From assembly GCF_040939455.1 (NCBI RefSeq), contig NC_134106.1, positions 86,497,001 to 86,561,000 of the forward strand: a DNA stretch of 64,000 bases, read 5' to 3'. The notes beneath the pieces are model-generated. The model did no database searches and was not told where the DNA came from. It saw only the letters and a program-made list of their open reading frames with translations. Position numbers and translations under genes: made by a program. This document shows, one piece after another, positions 10,565-19,843 of the stretch. How positions within the stretch are numbered: position 1 is the first letter of the stretch; each line of letters starts with the position of its first letter. This DNA comes from Microcebus murinus (Eukaryota > Chordata > Mammalia > Primates > Cheirogaleidae).

Positions 10565-11135
10565 TTTTATTGTTGTTAGTATTTCACATAATCTTATTTC
10601 TTTTAAAGAAGCTAAGAAAAGAAAGAAGAGCAATTGTGTATCTACAACTTTTGTGATATTAACCTTCTTATTTCCCATTTCTGGATCTCTTCATTCATTC
10701 CAGAGTACTCAAATTATTATTGGGAGATATTTCTTTATTCAAAAACAGCTTGGTTCTTACTCCCTGGTTCAGTTATTGTAAAAAAAAAAAAAAGTTACAG
10801 TTATATATGTAATAGGACAATAATAAAATTATAATATATTTATATTTTTATACAATTGCTTTCTTAAATGAGATAAGATAAGAAAGGAAAAGAAATACGC
10901 ATTCATACTGTCTTTTACGAAGACATGATTATCTTCACTGGTGCTCTTTGTCATTTGTGTGGATTTATTATCTGTGGTCACTTGCTTTCAGCCTAAAAAG
11001 GCTCCCTTTACTATGTCCTTTAAGATGGGCCTGGTACCATCACATTTTCTCAGTTTTTATTTATCATTTTGCCCATATTTTTGACTGCTAGCTTTTCTGG
11101 ATATAGGATTCTTGGTTGGCAGTCTTCAAACATAT
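10565..11135 (-). repeat. Old L1 fragment, minus strand
   Basis: Plus-strand wording matches the antisense of old mammalian L1s: 'CTTTCAGCCTAAAAAGGCTC', 'CTTTAAGATGGGCCTGGTA', 'CTCAGTTTTTATTTATC', and 'GGATATAGGATTCTTGGTTG' with 'GCAGTC'. The part before 10850 is less certain. Heavily mutated, no coding capacity. It ends about 45 bp before the minisatellite. Confidence 0.7.
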
Positions 11136-11340
11136 AAATAATAAAGTGGCTGGATTCTCAGAACTTTATTCATTAGGAGCCATCCCTGAGAATGTGGGTG
11201 CTCCCTGTCCACCTCCTGTGGGTGCTCCCCACCCTCCCCCACAGGGCCCATCCCCTGAGTCTGGGTGCTCCCCAACCACCTCCACAGAGCACATCCCCTG
11301 AGTCTGTGGGTGCTCCCCATCCACCTCCACAGAGCACATC

Positions 11341-11565
11341 CCCTGAGTCTGTAGGTGCTCCCCATCCACCCCCACAGGGCACATCCCCTGAGTCTGTAGG
11401 TGCTCCCCATCCACCTCCACAGAGCACATCCCCTGAGTCTGTAGGTGCTCCTCATCCACCTCCACAGGGCACATCCCCTGAGTCTGTGGGTGCTCCTCAT
11501 ATACCTCCACAGGGCACATCCCCTGAGTCTGTTGGTGCTCCCCATCCACCTCCACAGGGCACATC
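11341..11565 (+). repeat. Higher-order block A of the minisatellite, left copy
   Basis: A five-unit pattern of variants that recurs 315 bp (seven units) downstream at about 11656-11880. It carries the same order of CCCCAT, CCTCAT and ATATACC variants and the rare GTTGG variant. The match is near-perfect, with differences only near the end. Confidence 0.8.
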
Positions 11566-11655
11566 CCCTGAGTCTGTGAGTGCTCCCCATCCACCTCCAC
11601 AGGGCACATCCCTTGATTCTGTGGGTGCTCCTCATATACCTCCACAGGGCACATC

Positions 11656-11880
11656 CCCTGAGTCTGTAGGTGCTCCCCATCCACCCCCACAGGGCACATC
11701 CCCTGAGTCTGTAGGTGCTCCCCATCCACCTCCACAGAGCACATCCCCTGAGTCTGTAGGTGCTCCTCATCCACCTCCACAGGGCACATCCCCTGAGTCT
11801 GTGGGTGCTCCTCATATACCTCCACAGGGCACATCCCCTGAGTCTGTTGGTGCTCCCCATCCACCCCCACAGAGCACATC
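11656..11880 (+). repeat. Higher-order block A of the minisatellite, right copy
   Basis: Repeats the variant order of 11341-11565 at an offset of 315 bp, which indicates a block duplication rather than unit-by-unit drift. Confidence 0.8.
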
Positions 11881-11918
11881 CCCTGAGTCTGTGGGTGCTC
11901 CTCATCCACCTCCACAGG

Positions 11919-12060
11919 GCACATACCCTGGGTCTGTGAGTGCTCCCTGTCCACCTCCACAGGGCCCATCCCCTGAGTCTGTGAGTGCTCCCCATCCACC
12001 TCCACAGGGCACATCTCCTGAGTCTTGTGAGTGCTCCCCATCCATCCCCACAGGGCACAT
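11919..12060 (+). repeat. Higher-order block B of the minisatellite, left copy
   Basis: A three-unit block (GGGTCTGTGAG / CCTGTCC, then GGGCCCATCC, then the 46-bp GTCTTGTGAG unit with CATCCATCC) that recurs at about 12145-12286, offset 226 bp. The offset is five 45-bp units plus the one extra base. Confidence 0.75.
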
Positions 12061-12144
12061 CCCCTGAGTCTGTAGGTGCTCCTCATCCACCTCCACAGGG
12101 CACATACCCTGAGTCTGTAGGTGCTCCTCATCCACCTCCACAGG

Positions 12145-12286
12145 GCACATCCCCTGGGTCTGTGAGTGCTCCCTGTCCACCTCCACAGGGCCCATCCCCT
12201 GAGTCTGTGAGTGCTCCCCATCCACCTCCACAGGGCACATCTCCTGAGTCTTGTGAGTGCTCCCCATCCATCCCCACAGGGGACAT
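12145..12286 (+). repeat. Higher-order block B of the minisatellite, right copy
   Basis: Second copy of the block at 11919-12060. The extra T in the 46-bp unit shifts the frame, which limits the plus-strand open frame at 12067. Confidence 0.75.
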
Positions 12287-12545
12287 TCCCTGAGTCTTGT
12301 GAGTGCTCCCCATTCACCCCCACAGGGCACATCCCCTCAGTCTTGTGAGTGCTCCCCACCCACCTCCACAGAGGGCATTTCCCGAGTCTGTGGGTGCTCC
12401 CCATGTACCCCCACAGAGCACATCCCTGAGTCTGTGGGTGTTCCCCATGCACCCCCACAGGGCCCACCTCCTAAGTCTGTGGGTGCTCCCCATGCACCCC
12501 CACAGGGCCCACGCCCTCAGTTTGCACGCTCCCTGTCCACCTCCC

Positions 12546-13010
12546 CACGTGTGCCGCTGAGTGTCTTACCCTTAGAGTGCTTGGAAGATAGAAGATGGCA
12601 GAATGAATTACGTCTTTAGGCCAGTGCCACACTTTGTCCTATGATCTCAAAACAAATTTAAAACCAAGGTGTGTGGGCTGCCAGTCGGAAGCCCTGACTC
12701 CAGGGGGTGGTGACTTTATAATGGAAAGGACGACGGCCCTCCCGCTGCGCCCTGTGGGTGCCAGGTGCTGCCCTGGCCTTCTGTGTACAGCTCAGTCATT
12801 GCCCATCCTGGCAGCTCTGTGAGGTGAGCACTGCGCTCTTGCCGGGGCCTCGGAGCCCGGCCTCCCCCTCCCCACACCACGCCCTCTCTGAGCTTTCTGC
12901 AATGTGCTGTTTTCCATTTCCCTTTGGACAGACATCTTAAACATCATCGTGTTTCCCAGACATCTAAGTCTCCCTTCCTGGCAAAATTCTTCTTGTAAAA
13001 AGATGTAGGA
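12546..13010. other. Unique sequence right of the minisatellite
   Basis: No gene or recognised repeat. Composition returns from C-rich to mixed. Confidence 0.5.
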
Positions 13011-13013
13011 GTT

Positions 13014-13140
13014 GGGGGGGGGGGTGCGGGGGCGTGCATCGGGATCGGCTGGCGCTCTGCTCCAAGGCGCCACCGGGAAGCCCGGCCACTGCGCTGCACG
13101 CGCGTCTAATTGGCCCGCTCCCTGCAGAGCGAGTGGGCTG
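13014..13140. promoter_or_regulatory. G11 run and small CpG cluster
   Basis: Eleven G at 13014-13024 run into about 115 bp with roughly a dozen or more CpG (for example GCACGCGCGTC, AAGGCGCCACCGGG), against a strongly CpG-depleted background. It includes an inverted CCAAT box (TCTAATTGGCCCGC). Too short for a standard CpG island. It could be an unmethylated regulatory islet or a remnant of one. Confidence 0.35.
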
Positions 13141-14080
13141 CTTGGACTCTGCCTCCTGAAGTTTGGGAAATGGGGTGGTTTTCTTTCTTGTTATTTAAGA
13201 AGGAACACTGGAGAAAGCCTGGAGGGTTTGATTTGGAAAGGGAGGCGTGGAGAACAGCTCTGCGTTAGGATCACAGAGCCACGGCGGGGGGAGGCTGAGG
13301 GCGCCGTGGACGGCAGTGGTGGGGTGTGTTTGCCAGCTGCTGGGAGGGGACGAGCTGTGAAAAACAAACAAAACATCGTGAAATGGAAGAAAAATTGACC
13401 TTTCCTGTTACCCTTTTCTCTTCACATAATTGAAGTCTCCAACGCGCAGATGGTGGAGGCAAACACTGCAATTCTAGAAATAAGCCAGACACCCACAGTG
13501 CACCCGGGAGCCACACCTCGTGGTGGAGGACTCAGCCCTGCTGGGGGCACTGGGCCACTGACACCTGCCCTCAGGTACGTCCTCTGTGAAGTGAGGGGCT
13601 GCTGTGGCCAAGGTCTGCCTCGGGACCCCACAGCCCCAGGTCTCCTCCACAACGGCAGTTACAGCTGCTCCTCTCCCTGATGATTCAGAGAGCTCCGGGG
13701 GCCCTGGGGGTCCCAACAGGCAGCCTGAGCTAAGATAGGGTGTGGCTGGGCTTTGGATTGAATTTATAGCCATAGGTCATCTGATTGTATCAGAAGCTCT
13801 GATGAACAGTTGCAGGTTTTTTATTGATAAAAATGCAAAATATATTTAATAAAGAAGTTTGACACATAAAAGCTTTTAGTAATGTGGGGTTGCAAGGGCA
13901 GTGAGAAATAATGAGAGGTCCCCGGTGGGCCATGGGGGTGGACACCACTGAGCTGAGTCATCAAGACCCTTATGTGCATCAAGACCCGGACGTGCTCAGT
14001 CTGAAATGTTTCGAGGATTGAAGGAAAGGTGACAATACTCACCAGCCCTGGAGAAATCCTCAGGAGCACAGAAGTTTTCT
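13141..14080. other. Unique sequence, no gene seen
   Basis: Contains overlapping chance frames (13012-13398 plus; 13474-13773 minus). An AT-rich stretch at 13815-13880 has no recognised identity. Confidence 0.45.
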
Positions 14081-14082
14081 TA

Positions 14083-14202
14083 TGTGTGCAAGTGTGTGTT
14101 TCATATGCATATGTGTGTATGTGTTATGTGTGCATGTGTGTTCAGTGTGCATGTGTTGTATGTACATTGTGTGTGTGTGTATTGTGCATGTGTGTGTGAC
14201 AG
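14083..14202 (+). repeat. Degenerate (TG)n tract
   Basis: About 120 bp of interrupted TG/TA dinucleotides ('TATGTGTGTATGTG', 'GTGTGTGTGTATTG'). An old interrupted microsatellite, less likely to vary in length than the pure CA run at 4687. Confidence 0.9.
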
Positions 14203-14750
14203 GATCCATTCCATGCGTCTGACGAGAGGCTGCCCCAGGCAGGAACATCCCCTGACACAAGACTTGCAGGAATAAGTCTGAGGACAGGACAAGGGACACA
14301 TTGGGAATGCTCCCAGCACGGCATCTGCAATCTGCGCCTCCTTGCTGCCTCCGGCTTTCATCACTCTCCCAATTAGAGTGAAGCCCTTAAACCACTGGTG
14401 ATGCCAGGGGTGTCCGTGTGCCTGGCACCCGTCACCTGAGACCTGGCGTGCAGAGCAGGGCTCCCCGTGGGGCTCAGCATAGCTGAGTCCTTCACACGAC
14501 AGCAGGCGGTCAGAAGCCAGCGATCAGACATGGATTCAAAGGCTTCTGTCCCGTGGCCCCCGCTTGCGTCATTAACAGTGTAATGAGAGAGGGGTGAACG
14601 TGTGCCCACATGCACGTGTGGGGAGAGATTCATCTCACGTTATCTAATCATCCTCCGAATATTCAGAGCTAAAGACCACTGCTGCAGACGGCCTCCCCAC
14701 CAAGGACAGGCTGATTTATGTTCCCTGAGCAGGAAAGGATGTTATCTGTG
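14203..14750. other. Unique sequence, no gene seen
   Basis: Mixed composition with no recognised repeat or RNA. Confidence 0.45.
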
Positions 14751-14754
14751 AGTT

Positions 14755-14935
14755 GGCTTATTTACAAATGTGTGTAAGCAGCAGCTTTTAATTTACAGAC
14801 CCACATCTTTATAAGACTTAAAAAGGAAATAATAGCACCAGTAGACAGACATGGATAAAAGCATAGCTCAGTAATGAAATATGTTATTAAAGCACCCTGA
14901 ATGCCCCTGAGTAATCGAACAGGATGGGAGTTGCT
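14755..14935. promoter_or_regulatory. Candidate conserved non-coding element
   Basis: AT-rich and non-repetitive. It has several complex words such as CAGCTTTTAATTTACAGACC and GTTATTAAAGCACC and lies between GC-rich flanks. Inference only; needs alignment to other mammals. Confidence 0.28.
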
Positions 14936-15860
14936 CCCCGTCAATGTGCTGAGGTTCCGTGACACTTTTTAGGAATTTCCCTCCCTCCAAATAGCAAGCA
15001 CGTGCTCGGTGAGGCAACCCGTGGAACCAGACTGAGCTCCGCGTTAGGCGTGCAGGAGGTCGCGGCTAGGCAAGACGGCAGGATCCACATGCACGCACGA
15101 CCAGCCGAAGGACCCACATGGACCGCAAAGACGAGAACTGTGCAGTGTGTGCAAGTGCCGAGCGAGCCGGGAGGGAGAAACTGGTGGCAGAAGACCACTG
15201 AGGAAGCCTCGCTCCTGGGCTTGCTGTTAAAGACAAACAGGCGTTTCTGAGCTATAGGTGCAAAGTCGCCGGGCCTTTGTGCTTCCTTGTTTGAAGGGCT
15301 TCACCCCTTTCCCCAGGGCCTGTTCCCTCCCTTGCCAGACGTCTTGTTAGAGGGGCCAGGGAGCCAGGCCCGGCTGCCACCCTTAACTCTGGGAGGCAGG
15401 AGTCCCGCCGAGAGGCCACATTTTTGTTCCTCTCATACTGACTTCCCTCTTCCTCGCTGCATGGCGGGGAGTCCTGGAGGGAAGCCCCGCATAGGCCCCG
15501 TGGGGCAGGCAGGGCTCTGCCTTGCTGGGGAGACTGCTGCGAGGGGAACCCCAGACAGGGGGCCAGAGTGCCCAGCGCTCAGTCCGGCCTGCAGCTGTGT
15601 GGGTGAGCCAGGTGTCACCCGAGGTCCTCATGGATGCAGGGGTCTCCCGGCCTGCCCTCCAGTCCCATCCGGAGCCCAGAGCAGAGGAGGGTGGGTGGGC
15701 AGGTGGGGTGAGGGGCTTGGAGGCTCAGCTGCCTCCTTTGGTGCTGGTGTTCATAAAGCCCAGGGAGACAGAGGGGACAGGCAGGCTGGACTAGGTCTAT
15801 CCTCCCCAAGAGGGCTCAGAGTGGAGTTGACAGCCCCGAGCCTGACTGCCGAAGTGTGTG
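14936..15860. other. Unique GC-rich sequence
   Basis: A plus-strand frame at 15287-16084 (265 codons) starts here, but its last ~75 codons run through the Tigger element at 15861, so it is a chance frame. No gene seen. Confidence 0.5.
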
Positions 15861-16553
15861 CAGATGGTCCCAACTTAGGATGTTTCCTCATACGATTTTC
15901 CACTTCACAGTGGTGTGAGAGCAACACGTATTTAGTAGAAACTGTACTTAGAGACCCACACAACCACTCTTTTTCACTTGCAGTACCAAATTCAATAAGT
16001 TACACGAAATATTCAACACTTTATTATAAAACAGGCTTTGAGTTGGGTGACTTTGCCTCATGGTGGGCCAATGTACATGTCTGAGCATGTGCAAGGCAGG
16101 CCAGGCTAAGCCCTGCTGTTCAGACGGTTAGGTGTTAGTCCGGGCATGGTGGCTCACGCCTGTAATCCTATCAAGCACTCTGGGAGGCCGAGGCGGGCGG
16201 ATTGTTTGAGCTCAGGAGTTCAAAACCAGCCTGAGCAAGAGTGAGACCCCATCTCTACCAAAAATAGAAAAAATTAGCCGGGCATGGTGGCACGTCATGT
16301 AAGACTAAGACTCCCTATAGTCTTAGCTACTCGGGAGGTTGAGGCAGAAGGATTGCTTGAGTCTGGGAGTTGGAGGTTGCTGTGAGCTAGGCTGATGCCA
16401 CAGCACTCTAGCCTGGGCAACAGAGTGAGACTCTGTCTCAGGGAAAAAAAAAAAAGAAGATGAGGTATAGTAAATGCATTTCCAACTTAATGATATTTCA
16501 ACTTACGATGGGTTTTTCAGGACATAACCCCCTCGTAAGTTGAGGAGCATCTG
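15861..16553 (+). mobile_element. Tigger-type (Tc1/mariner superfamily) MITE split by an Alu
   Basis: Left part 15861-16138 and right part 16461-16553 fit one element. The ends are imperfect inverted repeats: CAGATGGTCCCAACTTAGGA at the left, and at the right the reverse complement reads CAGATGCTCCTCAACTTACG. Internal words (TATTCAACACTTTATTATAA, ACAGGCTTTG, AACTTACGATGGGTTTTTC) match a Tigger family I recall as Tigger4/Zombi. The right flank has the expected TA (16554-16555); the left is TG. No transposase is encoded. Confidence 0.8.
16139..16460 (+). mobile_element. Dimeric Alu SINE of strepsirrhine type, inserted in the Tigger element
   Basis: The left monomer has 'CCGGGCATGGTGGCTCACGCC', 'GGGAGGCCGAGGCGGGCGGA', an A box near 16149-16162 and a B box near 16218-16226 (GTTCAAAAC). 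The right monomer has 'GTTGGAGGTTGCTGTGAGCT', 'AGGCTGATGCCACAGCACTC' and 'GAGACTCTGTCTC' followed by an A-rich tail at about 16444-16459. The 'CCTGAGCAAGAGTGAGACCC' and 'AGGCTGATGCCACAGC' variants are what I know from lemur/galago Alus. Possible diverged target-site duplications are GGTTAGGTGTTAG (left) and GATGAGGTATAG (right). The right arm carries a small templated insertion (see findings). Confidence 0.93.
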
Positions 16554-16560
16554 TATTTTT

Positions 16561-17135
16561 TCCTCTTTCCTTTTTATTTTGGGCAAATATTTAAAGAGGA
16601 TGTTTCAAGCCATAAAGCACGGGGTGGTGTTGACGAGGGTGTGAACAGCTCCAGCCCTGGGTCACACGCTTTCCTGGATGCACGAGGCGTGAGGGCCGCT
16701 GTGGGATTTGGTGGCAAGCAGGCTCTGCGGCAGGCAGATTCCCAGGCCGTGGTTTCTCTTCAACTTCGGTCCTCTGAGGGGCTGTGCAACGGGGGCAGAC
16801 TCCTGAGCTTTCATTCATGACATTCTGCCAGTGACACAGAACGACTGCACCAAATCAACCACGATGGCAGCAGGAAGGTGGGACACCTGTGCTGCTCCTT
16901 GGAGAAGGAGCCGGGGGAGCCTCTGACGAAATGCTGTGGTTTCAGAAAACTCAGATGCTTCTTCGTAGCTCTGCCGACTGTGTCATTCTGGGGATTCTTG
17001 TTGGGTAGCTAAGCGCTACTCTCAACCCTTTAGAAAGCCAGCTTCCCCTTTCTCCGCTTGCAAGCACCAGGTAGCGCTTACAAGATGCTTGTGCATTTCA
17101 GGCTTTGGGGGCCAAGACTCTGGAAAGCTCATGTT
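16561..17135. other. Unique sequence, no gene seen
   Basis: Mixed composition with no recognised repeat. Confidence 0.45.
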
Positions 17136-17137
17136 CA

Positions 17138-17300
17138 GGCATTTGTTAATTACATCAGCCTCAGCCCCAGTGCTGGAAAGCAAAATGTAACTAGGACTAA
17201 TACACTGGTCGTGCAGAGAATCCCCGGCTGTACGGAAAATTAATGAAGCACTAGGAAAGAGAATGCGATGAAACACTTAATAGATTATGGGTTGAAGCCG
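17138..17300. promoter_or_regulatory. Candidate conserved non-coding element
   Basis: A repeat-free stretch with homeodomain-type words (TTGTTAATTACATC, AAAATTAATGAAGC) and retained CpGs in an AT-rich setting. Inference from composition only. Confidence 0.28.
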
Positions 17301-18255
17301 CTGAACCAGATCTGTCTGAAGCTGAGTGAAGCAGGAGGCTGGGGGCTCAGCAGCTCTGTTTGCCTGGGGAGCTGGGGAGGGGAGCCAAGCCCCCCTCTCC
17401 AGCCGCTGCCCCCCCACCTCCCTCCTCTCCCTGCAGTCTCTGCCCTGGGGTGGGAGGGCTCAGAGGTAGCAGCACAGGGCTAGTCAGAAGGAAGATCTAG
17501 GGAGGGGGAGGGAAAGTTAGGCTGGAAAACCTGGAATGTGACCTCCTTAAGGTGAGTCTGTGGTCACCTTGCGATGTGGATGCAGCCCCCTCGGAAGCTG
17601 CTCCCAGGCACGGGGAGGGTCACCCTCGGGAAAGCAGCAAGCCGTGCAGCAGAGGGGCGGCAGCTTGGAGTGATCGTGATTCTTGCTCTAGGGTGGACTG
17701 AGGGTGCCCTAGGCTGCCACAGAGAAGGGGGGGAGGTGTCCTCCTGCTTCCACCACCTCACCCAGGACACAGAACCATGAGACCTGTGCGGGCAGGAGGT
17801 GGAATAGGAATCCACCCCTTTCTCTGTGATCGGCAACCAAAGCCCAGGGCAGCGTGGCCATGGCAAGTCAAAGCTGAGCGCCATTCCAGGAGGCCACAGA
17901 TGTGGGTGTGACAACTCAGGACAAGTGGGTGCTGAGCAGATGTCCCACGTGGGCATCTTGGCCCCGTCTTCAGGCCATGTAGACAGTGGCTGGAGCTTCC
18001 TTAGGGGATTGTTGCTGTTACCTGGATTTACATTTCCCTAGTTGGGGATGCTGTGCCAGGCATACCTGCCCCGGGAAGACCAAACAGCAGGGCACACAGA
18101 AGTCACGGCGACAGAGCTGTGTTAGGACTGGGTGGCTAAGGAGTCTGAGGAGCCCTGTGCTGGCTCCTGTCCCCTGCGTCAGCCTTCGGGCAGCGCAGCA
18201 AGAAGACGAGGGCTGGGCTCTCCACGGACAATTTTGTCCTGTTTCTGAATCACAG
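17301..18255. other. Unique GC-rich sequence
   Basis: Includes a C-rich stretch at 17385-17425. Open frames such as 17564-17956 (minus) and 17986-18483 (plus) have no recognisable motif. Confidence 0.45.
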
Positions 18256-18261
18256 TTTGTT

Positions 18262-18345
18262 TTTTTATTCTGTTTTCGGTCACTTGTTGAACATTTACTG
18301 TGTGCTGGCAATTGTGCCGAGCATAAATTAATCCATGTCTACGTC
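18262..18345 (-). repeat. MIR fragment, minus strand
   Basis: 'CACTTGTTGAACATTTACTG', 'TGTGCTGGCAATTGTGCCGA', then 'GCATAAATTAATCC' corresponds to the antisense of the MIR 3' half. Short and diverged. Confidence 0.5.
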
Positions 18346-19584
18346 AGTCTTCTCTCCATTACTCCCCTCCCCCAAATCCAGCCCGGGAGCAGGAGCAGCC
18401 GTAGCCGGAGAGCGAGAAGCAGCAAGAGGGGGCGTGTGGCTTTCTGGGGTGTTTGCTGTGAACAAAACACAGTCCGTCACTGAGGTGGAAAAGCACCAGG
18501 GATCCAGGAATGAGCAGCTCCAGAGAAGCCTGTGCTAGCACCTCGGAGCCTCCTACCTTGTTTGGTATGGTTTTCGTAGCCTTCTCTTTCCTCAGAGGCA
18601 CTCCCACGAGGAACCTAGATGGATGTGCACAGAGAGTTTACAACCAAAAGCTCAAAAATATGGAGTGAAAACATGCAGCATTTGGCTTTTGGTATAAAAG
18701 TGTAAAAAAAATGATTCAGACTATCTTGCTGTTTCTTTCCCCTTAAATCAACTTCAAATTTTGCTGTTAGCCAACATGCGAGCAGGGAAGAAGAGAGCTC
18801 TTTGGACACCCTGAACTTGGTTACACGTGACAGTCAAAGTCATGACTGGCTCCTGGCCAGGCCTCCCTGGAGAGGTGTGATTCAGCAGTGGGTAGAATTC
18901 GCCTGCAGAGCCGTGTCCAGACACGCAATGAGGAGCTGCGTGTTACTGTCGTAGCTAGGGACCCTCTGCCAGCTTCCCACCTGTGAGCCCAGCAAGTCAT
19001 GTGTGTCCTCACTGGACTTCAGTGTATCTATGTTGAGACCCAAGATTTATCTTACTGTCTTTAAAATGCTGTACAAGTCTGAAATGGATATGTGTATCCT
19101 ATATTATTGATTATTGAAAATGGCTAGAATTACCCAAAGGAGGAACTGGAATTCTAGTCACTGAGCACACACACTCTCAGCTCTGGATGCTCTCTCACGT
19201 GTGTTCTTTTAGACTGGTGATTGATAGTTTTCAGATCGTGGGGCCTTTGGGTACATTCGGTGTACCGGCTGAGTGACTGGGGGACTGTCCTGATGCCCCC
19301 CTCCCCCAGTTCATGGTCGGGTGCTGGCACCCACCACTCTGGGCAGCCCGTCTGTCACTGGCCAGCAGCCGGGGCTAGACTGATCCCTCCTTGATCTGAG
19401 GTGTGAGACGGACCCTTACATCAGAGCCCACAGCCGTCCGCAGCTGATGGTCTGCCGGCTTTTCCAGGTTACCTCTCTCCCGGTTGTCCAGCGAGACTGC
19501 TTCCCAGGGCCCACGGCTGCACGTCCTGTGAGGAGGGCCACCTCCAAAAGGCAAGGCCTCCCAGGAGATGGAGCCCAGGAGGCT
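18346..19584. other. Unique sequence, no gene seen
   Basis: AT-rich between 18600 and 18780 and again at 19030-19140. No recognised repeat, RNA or gene. Confidence 0.45.
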
Positions 19585-19690
19585 GGTGCTTGAGCAGGAC
19601 TGCGGGGCCGCATGGCGACGTGCCGTGCCTGCTCTCAGGCCCGCGTCCTGGTGTGCGGGCGGCGTGTCCACCTCGCCGCCGCTGAGTGTG
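19585..19690. promoter_or_regulatory. Small CpG-dense cluster
   Basis: About a dozen CpG within roughly 105 bp ('GGGGCCGCATGGCGACG', 'GTGCGGGCGGCGTG', 'CTCGCCGCCGC') against a CpG-poor background. Too short to call a CpG island, but retention of CpG suggests low germline methylation or recent origin. Confidence 0.3.
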
Positions 19691-19804
19691 TGCTGTACAC
19701 CAGAGGTGCCGGGCAGTTTGTTTTCCTTTTCATGGCAATGACTACTTGGGCTGAAGGGAGCTCTTGTTCCCTTGGAGATGCTGCGGCGAGTAAAAAGCAC
19801 ATGC

Positions 19805-19808
<4 letters not shown>

Positions 19809-19840
<32 letters not shown>
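19809..19840 (+). repeat. (AC)16 microsatellite
   Basis: A pure 32-bp AC run, probably polymorphic in length. Confidence 0.97.

Positions 19841-19843
<3 letters not shown>

Larger units (their letters stand above)
11180..12545. repeat. 45-bp minisatellite (VNTR), about 30 units
   Basis: The unit starts CACATCCCCTGAGTCTGT, continues RGGTGCTCCYCATCCACC and ends TCCACAGRG. The spacing is exactly 45 bp over most of the array (for example starts at 11290 and 11335). The version I counted has 19 C, 10 G, 9 T and 7 A, so the plus strand is strongly C-rich and it contains no CpG. Units vary at a few fixed sites (CCCCAT/CCTCAT, ATCCACC/ATATACC, AGGG/AGAG). A few units are 46 bp through an extra T in 'GTCTTGTGAG'. 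Left and right ends degenerate. Because 45 is divisible by 3, frames stay open: minus 11166-12467 (433 codons) and plus 11192-12067 (291 codons). Their products would be pure 15-residue repeats with no flanking domain, so I treat the array as non-coding. Confidence 0.95.

Noticed and set aside
11166..12467. 433-codon minus-strand frame as a real repeat-protein gene
   Set aside because: It is explained by the 45-bp period. The plus strand is also open, there is no flanking unique domain, and 46-bp units shift the frame on other phases.
11180..12545. CRISPR array
   Set aside because: The repeats are contiguous 45-bp units with no unique spacers, and the genome is mammalian.
11180..12545. PRDM9-type recombination hotspot motif in the minisatellite
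   Set aside because: The human 13-mer CCNCCNTNNCCNC does not fit the unit at any phase I tried, and PRDM9 specificity differs between species.
15287..16084. 265-codon plus-strand frame as a gene
   Set aside because: Its last part runs through a Tigger transposon, and no domain or splice pattern supports it.
16980..17040. piggyBac-type element near CCCTTT
   Set aside because: No TTAA-flanked inverted repeats could be found.
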